This document shows positions 7,840 to 15,059 of a stretch of 18,345 nucleotides of DNA, one piece after another. Each line of letters begins with the position of its first letter. Position 1 is the first letter of the stretch. The DNA comes from CBDHHC01 sp050633205. Lineage in GTDB: Bacteria; Pseudomonadota; Alphaproteobacteria; Rhizobiales; CBDHHC01. The stretch is from the NCBI GenBank assembly GCA_050633205.1, contig JBOEGA010000093.1:1-18345 (forward strand), written 5' to 3'. The notes beneath the pieces were generated by a model that was not told where the DNA came from, did not search any database, and worked only from the letters and a program-made list of their open reading frames with translations. The translations under genes and the position numbers were made by a program.

Positions 7840-7893
7840 AGAGGTCACCCTCTCGACTTGCTGTACTCTTGTTCTCATTAGAGTTCCGAGAGG
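7840..7893 (-). promoter_or_regulatory. Competing hairpins, attenuator-like, before the secreted-protein gene
   Basis: AGAGG-TCAC-CCTCT (7840-7853) forms a short hairpin followed on the minus strand by TTTT, a weak terminator. Its CCTCT arm is also part of CCTCTCG (7849-7855), which pairs with CGAGAGG (7887-7893) around an inner helix ACTCT/AGAGT (7865-7869, 7880-7884). The two folds exclude each other. The element lies after the CBS gene and about 160 bases before the secreted-protein start. Confidence 0.4.
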
Positions 7894-7924
7894 ATGAAAG
7901 TCCGATATTGTTTGCGAAATATAC

Positions 7925-8359
7925 TTAGCGGCGTGCTACAATATATTCCCGCATGGCTTCTGCTTCCATTTCTGCAGAAGCAATCTTGGTTTTCACAACG
8001 TCACCAATAGATACAATGCCGATAAGCTGATCATTTTCAACAACTGGCATATGGCGGAACCTGTGAGAGGACATAACAGCCATGACCCTGTCAACTGTAT
8101 CGCGCTCTTTGCAGGTAATAACTTCAGATGTCATAAGGGCTGCAACAGGAGACTTCAGCACTTCCGGTCCGTTTTCTCCCAGTCCCCGAACAATATCCCG
8201 CTCGGAAATAACACCTACAACCTTTTCATTGTCATCCACGACGACAATACAACCTATTCCATTCTCCGCTAAAAGTTTAGCAACATCCTGTAAGCTGGAA
8301 TAAGCAGCAACGGTAATAACTTTTCTTCCCTTCTGACCTAATATAGCACCAACATTCAT
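7925..8359 (-). CDS. CBS-domain pair protein
   Basis: A small stand-alone protein of two CBS motifs in tandem (a Bateman module), known to bind adenine nucleotides or similar ligands and to act as an energy or ligand sensor. The first repeat covers VITVAAYSSLQDVAKLLAEN through VVGVISERDIVRGL, and the second VITCKERDTVDRVMAVMSSH through LIGIVSIGDVVK. No other domain is attached; the tail is a short charged helix. The start is the ATG at 8359 (MNVGAIL, 145 residues): AAGGAG lies about seven bases before it but only one or two bases before the alternative ATG at 8365. The partner protein is unknown, and the neighbouring genes give no clear clue. Confidence 0.92.
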   Translation of the reverse strand: MNVGAILGQKGRKVITVAAYSSLQDVAKLLAENGIGCIVVVDDNEKVVGVISERDIVRGLGENGPEVLKSPVAALMTSEVITCKERDTVDRVMAVMSSHRFRHMPVVENDQLIGIVSIGDVVKTKIASAEMEAEAMREYIVARR

Positions 8360-8389
8360 GTACATTCTCCTTTATGAGACATGACCATC

Positions 8390-8575
8390 GTGCAGTTTTC
8401 TTGTTTTTGTTAGCTGATAGCCGAACCGGTAATTTTCTCTGGTCAGCAGCAAACTAACAAGGTGCTGCACCATACTTTCACACAAACGCATAGAATCAAT
8501 GCAGTGTACTGACATACACAGCGTTATGGAATAATTTTCCTGTGTTATAAGTAATTTTAAACAAGAAAATTGCAC
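8390..8575. repeat. 186-bp intergenic segment bounded by 17-nt inverted repeats
   Basis: GTGCAGTTTTCTTGTTT (8390-8406) and AAACAAGAAAATTGCAC (8559-8575) are inverted copies matching at 16 of 17 positions. Nested inside are TTGTTAG/CTAACAA with CTGA/TCAG, the dyad GGTGCTGCACC and GTGTA-N6-TACAC. It could be a MITE-like element or a structured leader of the CBS gene. I see no clear target-site duplication. Confidence 0.5.
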
Positions 8576-8627
8576 TATCAGGGTAATATAACTCTAATCA
8601 TTCTAAAAATGCTATGAGACTGAAGAC

Positions 8628-9404
8628 TCAGATCTGACTGTTTTCATCATCCGGGGTCTGCCCCGAGCTATAATCAGACCTGTTATCCGAATAGGGTCGA
8701 TCAAGTAGAAAAATACCGAACGTTCCGGCAATATACCCACCCAGATGAGCTTCCCATGCAACCTGGACATCTCCGGAAACACCAAGACCGAAATCTCCCA
8801 TAAGCCAGTTCAGAAGCACCCATATTGCGATAATAAACAGAATACGTGGTTCCGTAAAAAACTCATAAACACTCATCAGTCGGATCTGGGCAGGATTCTG
8901 CCTGATCAGATATGTCTGCTTGTTCCTGTAGGCGCTCACAATCAGCACCATAGCCCCGGCAATAAACCCTGACGCAGCCCCCGAAGCCCCAATAACAGCC
9001 TGATAGGATACAGGGTAAAACCAGAAATGCAGCCCGACCCCTGATATGCCACAGATCAGCGTATAAAGAATAAAGCGCCCATAACTCATACGCCTTGCAA
9101 TAGCACTACCAAAAGCAAGTATGCACAAGGAGTTAATAATAAGATGCTCCATATTCGCATGAACAAACATATAGGTTATGACAGCAGTATATGAAGCAAG
9201 GTCGCCACCCGGGATTGTTATAGAATGATCAAAATATCGAATAGGTATAAAAGCCAGAGATCTGAGCACCCAGTTATAGTTCTCTTTAAACTCGGTACCA
9301 TCTGTGTACCAGAGGCCTGCCAGAATAAGATGGACAGCAATAATCACGGTCAGGAAATGTAGCGTTCCCGCCGGCATATTAAATATCGGTTCACGTTGAG
9401 ACAC
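8628..9404 (-). CDS. Rhomboid-family intramembrane serine protease
   Basis: A 258-residue polytopic membrane protein with the rhomboid signature: HANMEHLIINSL in helix 2 (H82, H87, N91), the nucleophile motif GASG (139-142, serine 141) followed by AASGFIAGAM, and the partner histidine in WEAHLGGYIAGTFG (H220). It should cleave transmembrane substrates in the inner membrane. The start is GTG at 9404, with AAGGA six bases upstream. Between helix 4 and the last helices is an extended hydrophilic insert (about 158-186), as in the larger rhomboid-like family. The C-terminal tail (from about 236) is hydrophilic and acidic. The gene stands alone, and its substrates cannot be inferred. Confidence 0.92.
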   Translation of the reverse strand: MSQREPIFNMPAGTLHFLTVIIAVHLILAGLWYTDGTEFKENYNWVLRSLAFIPIRYFDHSITIPGGDLASYTAVITYMFVHANMEHLIINSLCILAFGSAIARRMSYGRFILYTLICGISGVGLHFWFYPVSYQAVIGASGAASGFIAGAMVLIVSAYRNKQTYLIRQNPAQIRLMSVYEFFTEPRILFIIAIWVLLNWLMGDFGLGVSGDVQVAWEAHLGGYIAGTFGIFLLDRPYSDNRSDYSSGQTPDDENSQI

Positions 9405-9723
9405 TTGCTATCCTTAATTTTCTGAGAATCCCGTTTTTCACGCTAAAGCTTTTAAACTTAAACTGCAATATAGAGATCCTTCATAGCTGAACCAGAGTAA
9501 TTTCTATACATTATCTATCTAATACACAGGGTTAACAAAGCTAACTACCTATAATTATTAGCATATATTTTTAAACCGGAACCCTGCCGCATATTTACCC
9601 CATACAAATGCTCCAAGCTGGCATAAGTCCTGCTCCATTACTCTCCAAGAGATGGCCTTTGTGCCAATACGAGAATGCACGGTCAAGAGGCCTTAACTGG
9701 CGCAAACAGGTAGGAATTGAGTA
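9405..9723. other. Divergent intergenic region, rhomboid/PAS
   Basis: This 319-base gap separates the divergent rhomboid and PAS genes and must hold both promoters. A perfect TATAAT occurs at 9550-9555 on the plus strand, but no acceptable -35 lies at the right distance. A 38-codon plus-strand ORF (9608-9724) ends in TAATG on the PAS start but lacks a ribosome site. I see no other convincing structure. Confidence 0.5.
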
Positions 9724-10380
9724 ATGTCTGCTATTAATAAAATCCACCAAGATAAAAATCAGGTTCTATATCACTATTGGAACAAGCTTCGCGACAACCG
9801 TAAAGCCCCTCACCGTTTTGAGATTGAGCCAGCTAAAATTGCTCACATCCTTCCAAACACATTTATTTTGCAGCATGAGAAGCAAAATAATTATGAGTTC
9901 CGCCTGGCAGGCACTGCCATTTGCCATGAATTCTGCTTTGAGCTGAAGCAAAGCAATATTCTGGAATTCTGGTCCCACAATGATAGTGAAGCAATCCGCA
10001 GCATTCTTGCCAATGTAGAGAATGATGCAGCTCTTGGTGCAATTGATTTCACTGCCACAGCCAAAAATGGACAGACCGTCGACTATGAAATGCTGATAAT
10101 GCCGCTATACCACAACAATATGCATATCTCCCGTATGCTTGGTGGCATGGTTGCAAAGTCAAAACCTTACTGGCTCGGAACCTCAATACTGGAAAGCTTC
10201 CAGGTAACAAAAATCAGTCTCTTCTGGCCTGAAAAAGATTACAGCGCCCCCGAAGTTCACCACAATAATACAACTCATATTCATGAGCAGGTAAGCCCTC
10301 TTACTGATCTGGACTATAAAATTGTGACAGCAAAAGATCGCAAGTTCCGTGTTTATGAAGGCGGCAGGGATAATTCCTGA
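9724..10380 (+). CDS. PAS_5-domain protein
   Basis: A 218-residue soluble protein. Residues 15-150 (LYHYWNKLRDNRKAPHR, IEPAKIAHILPNTFILQ, YEFRLAGTAICHEFCFELK, IDFTATAKNGQTVDYEMLIMPL) follow the PAS_5 (DUF1457) pattern, a PAS-like domain found almost only in alphaproteobacteria and often beside PilZ proteins. No output domain is attached; the C-terminal 60 residues are low-complexity and histidine-rich. It may be a small sensory or scaffolding protein. The start ATG has AGGA about ten bases upstream. The PilZ gene follows after 123 bases, and co-expression is plausible. The ligand is unknown. Confidence 0.85.
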   Translation: MSAINKIHQDKNQVLYHYWNKLRDNRKAPHRFEIEPAKIAHILPNTFILQHEKQNNYEFRLAGTAICHEFCFELKQSNILEFWSHNDSEAIRSILANVENDAALGAIDFTATAKNGQTVDYEMLIMPLYHNNMHISRMLGGMVAKSKPYWLGTSILESFQVTKISLFWPEKDYSAPEVHHNNTTHIHEQVSPLTDLDYKIVTAKDRKFRVYEGGRDNS

Positions 10381-10503
10381 CTTTTCATAACTAACCAGAC
10401 TTTTTTAGTCCTTCATTAACCGAACTCATTGCATAAACGGTTACAGGATTCAGTAAAGAATAGCATCGTTATGTCATTGAATAGAGTTCAGAATGGAGAG
10501 CTT

Positions 10504-11103
10504 ATGCCCTCCCGCATTATAAAAAAACGGCTGACAGAACGTCGTCGTTTCCAGCGTGTGCATGTTAATCTGCTTGGCCGCTTCATGCGTCAGGACAAAG
10601 AGGAATTTCCATGCCGCCTTTTGAATGTCTCTCCTGGCAGCGTTGCAATCATGGCACCCGTACCTCTGGAACAGGACGAACGGGTTATTGCCTATTTTGA
10701 CCATATCGGACGAATTGAAGGTACAACCACACGAACCTTTGACGGCGGCTTCGCATTACAGCTTAATGTCAGCGCTTACAAGAAAGAAAAGCTGGCAGAA
10801 AAACTTACATGGCTGGCCAACAGAACCCTCCTTGAAGTTGATGAGGACAGAAGGCATATCCGTATTGTACCAAATACCTCCGGCATAAAGCTGAAATATT
10901 CCGATGGCCGCTCCCGTCTCTGCAAAGTTCTGGACATCTCCATCAGCGGTGCATCCATAGCCATAAAAGACCGTCCGGCTCTGGGTATGGAACTCATCGT
11001 GGGAAAAATGCGTGGCCGTGTTGTCCGCCATCACCAGCAGGGTGTCGGCATCGAATTTATGGATATTCAGAACCCTTCGGCTGTCAGAAGACACTTTGGC
11101 TAG
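10504..11103 (+). CDS. Tandem PilZ-domain protein
   Basis: A 199-residue protein with two PilZ copies, the c-di-GMP-binding fold. The first starts at RRRFQR (13-18; RxxxR intact), but its second motif is NVSPGS (41-46), with serine where the usual glycine stands. The second copy has RRHIR (116-120) and DISISG (144-149), a complete RxxxR plus DxSxxG pair. So the second copy is the likely nucleotide binder and the first may be degenerate. I chose ATG 10504, preceded by GGAG at ideal spacing; upstream TTG (10429) or ATG (10471) starts would only add non-conserved residues. With the PAS_5 gene before it, a c-di-GMP-linked surface or motility role is a reasonable inference; the effector target is unknown. 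Confidence 0.85.
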   Translation: MPSRIIKKRLTERRRFQRVHVNLLGRFMRQDKEEFPCRLLNVSPGSVAIMAPVPLEQDERVIAYFDHIGRIEGTTTRTFDGGFALQLNVSAYKKEKLAEKLTWLANRTLLEVDEDRRHIRIVPNTSGIKLKYSDGRSRLCKVLDISISGASIAIKDRPALGMELIVGKMRGRVVRHHQQGVGIEFMDIQNPSAVRRHFG

Positions 11104-11155
11104 ACTTGCTCCCCCCCTAATAGAACAGACCTCTGGAAAGTACAGTATTGTAATT

Positions 11156-11170
11156 GCCTATAATATAGGC
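11156..11170. promoter_or_regulatory. 15-bp palindrome containing TATAAT
   Basis: GCCTATAATATAGGC is a perfect dyad with seven-base arms, about 150 bases before the TAXI gene. It includes a consensus -10 TATAAT (11159-11164), but no good -35 lies 16-18 bases upstream. A separate TTGACA is at 11191-11196, with only a poor -10 after it. An operator or activator-dependent promoter is possible. Confidence 0.35.
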
Positions 11171-11319
11171 GTAATTTTCTGTTCGAAACTTTGACATTTC
11201 ATATCATATTGATTAATGACGTTAAGGTTTTGCTTTAATATCCGTCCAGGATCAGAACCCGACATATAAGAGATTGAATAAAGAATCCTCTCGTAATTCG
11301 AACAGGGAATTAAAGTGGA

Positions 11320-12648
11320 ATGTTCAGACTAAATAGAAACACTATAATTGCTATAGTAACCTCCGCCCTTGCCATAACTGTACTGGCAGGATTCAGTTAC
11401 TGGCTACTGAAACCTGAAACAACACCGACACTTCGCATGGCATCCGGGGGGCCCGGTGGAACCTACTATGCATTTTCAACTGCCCTTTCGGAAATAGTAA
11501 ACAGCTACAGTAAAAAAATAAGAATAGAAGTCGTGGAATCATCCGGCTCTAATGATAACGCTGACAGGCTGCAAAAAGGCATAACTGAACTCGGACTGCT
11601 TCAGAGTGATACTGTCGTCGGAAAGAATGTAAGTATAGCCGCAAGGCTTTTCCCGGAAATGTTTCACTTAATAGCCAGAGCAGATTCCAACATCAAATCA
11701 GTTTCAGACCTTAAAGGGCGGCGTCTTGCACTCCCTCCGAAAACATCAGGCAGTACAGCCCTGTTCTCCACATTAAGAAACCACTATGAACTTGGTGAAG
11801 ATGCTATCGAGGTACAGTATGGCAGTCTCAATGAGGGTATGCAGTCTTTAAAAGAGGGAAAAGCAGACGCTCTTTTCGTTGTCATGGCAATGGGCAATGA
11901 CAAAATCAAACATATAATAAAATCCCAGGACCTGGAATTGATCTCAATTGATCAGGCCCCTGCAATATCGCTTTATCACCCTGCCCTGAAATCCGGGAAA
12001 ATACCGGTTGGCGCTTATAGTGGTGAGAAACCCATCCCCTCAAAGCCGATCAGCATTATTTCCGTCGACAGCCTTCTTGCCGTCAATAAAAATGTAGACG
12101 CTAAATATGTAAAAGAACTCACAGCCATTTTATTTGAAAAACGCCAGGAGTTAATCCGAAAGATCTCTCAGGGCGCCTTCATAGCCCAGCCATCAGACCA
12201 GCACAGACTGTCCTTCGATATTCATGAAGGAGCAGAACAGTTCTTTCATAAGAATGACCCGCCCTTCCTTGTAGAATATGCAGAACAAATTGGACTGGGC
12301 ATCACAGTACTGCTTTTGCTGCTTTCCTCTGTATGGCAGCTTCGTTCATGGCTGTCTGACAGCAGAAAAAACCGGGCAGATCATTACAATAAGGATCTGG
12401 TTGAATTGTCGGAAAGGGTCAATACAACATCCAGCCGCGAGGAACTCGAAGTGATTCGCGAGGAACTCTTCAAAATATTCAAACTGATCATTGATGATAT
12501 AGATAATGATAAAATTGAAGAAAAGTCTCTTCAGTCATTCTCTTTCGCATGGGAAGTCGCGTTGACAAACCTGAATCACCGTCAGCTTGTACTGAATGAC
12601 AAGGCATCCGCGAAACGGCTTAATAAACTGACAGCAAAAAGCGCATAA
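11320..12648 (+). CDS. Membrane-anchored TAXI-family TRAP solute-binding protein (orphan)
   Basis: A 442-residue protein with an uncleaved N-terminal membrane segment (about 8-30), a periplasmic TAXI-type binding domain opening with LRMASGGPGGTYYAFSTALSEIV and containing ESSGSNDNADRL and SVSDLKGRRLALPPKTSGS, then a second membrane segment (about 324-345) and a cytoplasmic tail of 97 residues rich in charged helices. Ordinary TAXI proteins are free periplasmic partners of a TRAP permease; here no permease gene is nearby and the protein is tethered at both ends. It may report ligand binding across the membrane or work with a distant permease. Similar two-helix TAXI proteins are known in alphaproteobacteria. 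The start has GTGGA close to the ATG. Hairpin 12694-12721 follows the gene. Confidence 0.85.
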   Translation: MFRLNRNTIIAIVTSALAITVLAGFSYWLLKPETTPTLRMASGGPGGTYYAFSTALSEIVNSYSKKIRIEVVESSGSNDNADRLQKGITELGLLQSDTVVGKNVSIAARLFPEMFHLIARADSNIKSVSDLKGRRLALPPKTSGSTALFSTLRNHYELGEDAIEVQYGSLNEGMQSLKEGKADALFVVMAMGNDKIKHIIKSQDLELISIDQAPAISLYHPALKSGKIPVGAYSGEKPIPSKPISIISVDSLLAVNKNVDAKYVKELTAILFEKRQELIRKISQGAFIAQPSDQHRLSFDIHEGAEQFFHKNDPPFLVEYAEQIGLGITVLLLLLSSVWQLRSWLSDSRKNRADHYNKDLVELSERVNTTSSREELEVIREELFKIFKLIIDDIDNDKIEEKSLQSFSFAWEVALTNLNHRQLVLNDKASAKRLNKLTAKSA

Positions 12649-12693
12649 CCTCTGCTTCATGCAATCAGACACTATATAACCCTGAAACGCAAA

Positions 12694-12721
12694 ACGGGAT
12701 GATGTTTTCACATCATCCCGT
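12694..12721. terminator. Strong hairpin terminator after the TAXI gene
   Basis: ACGGGATGATG (12694-12704) and CATCATCCCGT (12711-12721) form a perfect 11-pair stem with a six-base loop, 45 bases past the TAXI stop. The T-run follows on the minus strand (TTTTGCG) and not on the plus strand, so it may end a leftward transcript from 12.7-13.1 kb as well as the TAXI message. Confidence 0.8.
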
Positions 12722-13176
12722 AATTGCCTGGCATCGCGTTACGCGATCACAAATACTACGCAGAATAGAAGCGTCAGACTCGCTTCCGTTATACGCTCGC
12801 GACACCGGCGATATAACTCACTATACATAACGCCAACTCATACTCTAAAAACGCTACGAAACTAAAACTCGAAGCAAGAGATTCAAGCATTCCCTAAGCC
12901 GAATACGCTTAACCTAAATCTCGTTTAGGAAATGCTTTCTTGTGGAACCACTAACACTCATGATCCACCAAACTCTTTACTTATATTCTGGTTTAAACCA
13001 ACTTAGTTAATGATTGGAAAACAACAAACTTTTTTTCAGACAAAAATCAAAAACTTTTTAGGAAGAACTTTCGGAGTATCTGCCCCCGTCACAAACAAAA
13101 CTAGCCCCACAAGATTAACAAAACCCTGATTCGAAAATTATTTTTGGAAGATTTTTGAAAAAAAATCACAAAGGCT
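12722..13176 (-). ncRNA. Gene-free structured region, candidate non-coding RNA
   Basis: There is no convincing ORF in 455 bases between the convergent TAXI and hflX genes. The left part is dense in dyads: ATCGCG-TTA-CGCGAT (12733-12747), GAAGCG-N7-CGCTTC (12768-12786), and a 13-pair helix of 12885-12897 with 12925-12937. On the minus strand that helix is continuous with one G-U pair; on the plus strand the same position is a C-A mismatch, favouring leftward transcription. A nested hairpin CCTAAA-N5-TTTAGG (12913-12929) competes for one arm. The transcript would end at hairpin 12694-12721. A palindrome TGGTTTAAACCA (12989-13000) precedes a TATAAG (12985-12980), but no -35 fits. The right part is AT-rich. 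It matches no RNA family I recognise. Confidence 0.4.
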
Positions 13177-14571
13177 CTAATGCTTGTCACGCGCTTCTAA
13201 AAGCGCATCCAGTTTGCCTGCCTTATCAAGAGAAACCCGCACTTTACAGGCCATATCCCCGGTTTCACTGTCATGACGCTCAAGAACATCCGCATTTTCA
13301 TACAGCCAGTTCAGCAAAGCCCCCTCATGAGGAAAGACTTTAACATCCCGGACTTCATCCCGGACACGCATCAGTTTTTCAATATGTTCCAGAAGATCGC
13401 CACAGCCATGCCCTGTTCCTGCAGAAACCATACTGACAGGCTTGTCACTACGCTCGGCATTATAACGAACAGTCTCAAACTGCTCTCCGGTCAGAAGATC
13501 AGTTTTGTTCCAGACATGAAGAATATTGGTATCAGCATCCTCATGATCAATACCAAGTTCCTTCAGAACCAGATTAACATCCTCCCTCTGGGCCAGATGA
13601 TCATCATGGGTAATATCCTGCACATGAAGTATCAGGTCTGCCTCAAGAACTTCCTCTAATGTCGCCCTGAAAGACGCAATCAGATGCGTTGGCAGATCCG
13701 AAATAAATCCTACTGTATCCGATATGATAACCTTCGCCCCGCTTGGAAGCTCCAGTTCACGCATAGTCGGGTCCAGTGTCGCAAACAGAAGATCTTCCGC
13801 ATGAACATCAGCACCCGTTAGATAATTAAACAGCGTAGACTTCCCGGCATTGGTATATCCAACCAGCGCTACAATCGGATAGGGAACCCTGCGGCGCCCC
13901 TTCCTGTGTAACTCCCGTGTTTTCCTGACCTGCTCCAGATCATTCTTGATCGAGAGAATACGCCCCTGCAACTGTCTGCGGTCAGCCTCGATCTGGGTCT
14001 CACCGGGACCACCCATAAAGCCGACACCACCCCTTTGTCTCTCAAGGTGGGTCCAGGACCTTACCAGACGGCTCTTCTGATATTCAAGATGCGCCAGCTC
14101 AACCTGAAGCCGCCCCTCTTTGGTACGGGCTCTCCGGCCAAAAATTTCAAGGATCAGCCCGGTACGGTCAAGTACCTTGGCCTTAAGCTCGCGCTCAAGA
14201 TTGCGTTGCTGCACTGGTGAAAGCGCATGATCAACAATAACCAGTTCAACTTCCAGTTCCTCGATCTGCTCCTTAAGCTCGGTAACTTTACCACCACCGA
14301 ACAATGTAGCAGGCTTTATATGGGGAACAGGCACAATCAGTGCCTCAACCACATCAAGGTCAATAGCTAAAGCCAGACCTGTAGCCTCGTCTCTCCGCCC
14401 TTCAAGGCTTCTGTGAAGAGTGACGCTGCCGGAAGATCCGCCATTAGTTTCTGTTTTACTGGAACCGTTGCGCGAAGAAGAAAGCTTTGGTGTCAGCACC
14501 AAAGCTTTTGTTTTAACGACTTCTTCTTCAAACTGAAAACCGTTCTTTCCGAGTCTTTTTTTGTTACTCAT
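13177..14571 (-). CDS. hflX: Ribosome-associated GTPase HflX
   Basis: A full-length 464-residue HflX, a GTPase that splits stalled or heat-damaged 70S ribosomes. The N-terminal HflX domain contains FGGGKVTELKEQIEE (91-105) and the linker motif GGPGETQIEADRR (187-199). The G domain has GYTNAGKS (238-245), the switch DPTMRELELP (267-276), DTVGF (285-289), NKTD (355-358) and SAGTG (383-387). The first 50 residues are a low-complexity serine/lysine extension. It follows hfq after 37 bases, the standard alphaproteobacterial order and probably one transcript. The mazG gene often found next is absent; the structured region follows instead. The ribosome site before the ATG is weak. Confidence 0.96.
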   Translation of the reverse strand: MSNKKRLGKNGFQFEEEVVKTKALVLTPKLSSSRNGSSKTETNGGSSGSVTLHRSLEGRRDEATGLALAIDLDVVEALIVPVPHIKPATLFGGGKVTELKEQIEELEVELVIVDHALSPVQQRNLERELKAKVLDRTGLILEIFGRRARTKEGRLQVELAHLEYQKSRLVRSWTHLERQRGGVGFMGGPGETQIEADRRQLQGRILSIKNDLEQVRKTRELHRKGRRRVPYPIVALVGYTNAGKSTLFNYLTGADVHAEDLLFATLDPTMRELELPSGAKVIISDTVGFISDLPTHLIASFRATLEEVLEADLILHVQDITHDDHLAQREDVNLVLKELGIDHEDADTNILHVWNKTDLLTGEQFETVRYNAERSDKPVSMVSAGTGHGCGDLLEHIEKLMRVRDEVRDVKVFPHEGALLNWLYENADVLERHDSETGDMACKVRVSLDKAGKLDALLEARDKH

Positions 14572-14608
14572 TATTTCTCGTACTTACTCAAGACCCATAT
14601 GGAAACAA

Positions 14609-14869
14609 CTATTCTTCAGTTGCTCCCTCCTGGGTCTCTTCGCCGTCAAATAGATTTACTGGTTGCCCAGGCATTATCGTTGATATTGCATGTTTGTATA
14701 CCAGTTGTGAATGCCCATCTCTACGTAAAAGTACGCAGAAGTTATCAAACCAGGTAACAACTCCCTGAAGTTTCACGCCGTTCACGAGAAAGATAGTGAG
14801 GGAAATTTTGTTTTTTCTTACGTGGTTTAGAAAAGTATCCTGAAGGCTTTGCGTCCGCTCTGCAGCCAT
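14609..14869 (-). CDS. hfq: RNA chaperone Hfq
   Basis: An 86-residue Sm-like protein forming hexameric rings that pair small RNAs with messages. The Sm1 motif (LQDTFLNHVRKNKISLTIFL through VVTWFDNFCVLLRRDG) and the Sm2 motif VYKHAIST (57-64, with Y58, K59, H60) are intact. The C-terminal tail is short and acidic (FDGEETQEGATEE), as in other alphaproteobacteria. It sits between dat and hflX. The 190 bases upstream, after dat, hold the inverted repeat 14965-14989 and a TATACT, so a separate hfq promoter is likely. The Shine-Dalgarno before the ATG is weak. Confidence 0.97.
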   Translation of the reverse strand: MAAERTQSLQDTFLNHVRKNKISLTIFLVNGVKLQGVVTWFDNFCVLLRRDGHSQLVYKHAISTIMPGQPVNLFDGEETQEGATEE

Positions 14870-14964
14870 AGTTTATCCATTTTTTTGTTAATCGACCGAC
14901 TCACACGTGGTTTCTTGATTATCAGCCTAGTGGTTAATAGTATAGCAATTGAAACGTGACCAAA

Positions 14965-14989
14965 TAGAGACGACAAAGTCAAGTCTCTA
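14965..14989. repeat. Inverted repeat upstream of hfq
   Basis: TAGAGAC (14965-14971) and GTCTCTA (14983-14989) form a seven-pair stem with an 11-base loop in the dat-hfq gap. No T-run follows it on the minus strand. It is about 100 bases before the hfq start and could be part of its leader or a control site. Confidence 0.4.
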
Positions 14990-15059
14990 CCAAGGTTGAA
15001 TCGAGAAAAACTTGGGATAAATTGTATATATCTCTTCTTTTCTCAAATATTGCCAAATA

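Noticed and set aside
7888..7903. GAGAGGATGAAAGTCC resembles the conserved RNase P RNA GAGGAAAGTCC motif.
   Set aside because: The match is interrupted, the gap is only about 210 bases, and none of the other conserved RNase P helices are present.
8372..8575. A 67-codon minus-strand ORF upstream of the CBS gene.
   Set aside because: It starts with a GTG inside the inverted-repeat arm, lacks a ribosome site and matches no family; its repeats come from the DNA structure.
9608..9724. A 38-codon ORF ending in TAATG on the PAS_5 start.
   Set aside because: There is no Shine-Dalgarno and the composition is not protein-like; coupling by one base can arise by chance.
12722..13176. Possible tmRNA or 6S RNA.
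   Set aside because: I find no tag-peptide reading frame, no tRNA-like end and no long single hairpin with a central bubble, so only an unassigned structured RNA is claimed.
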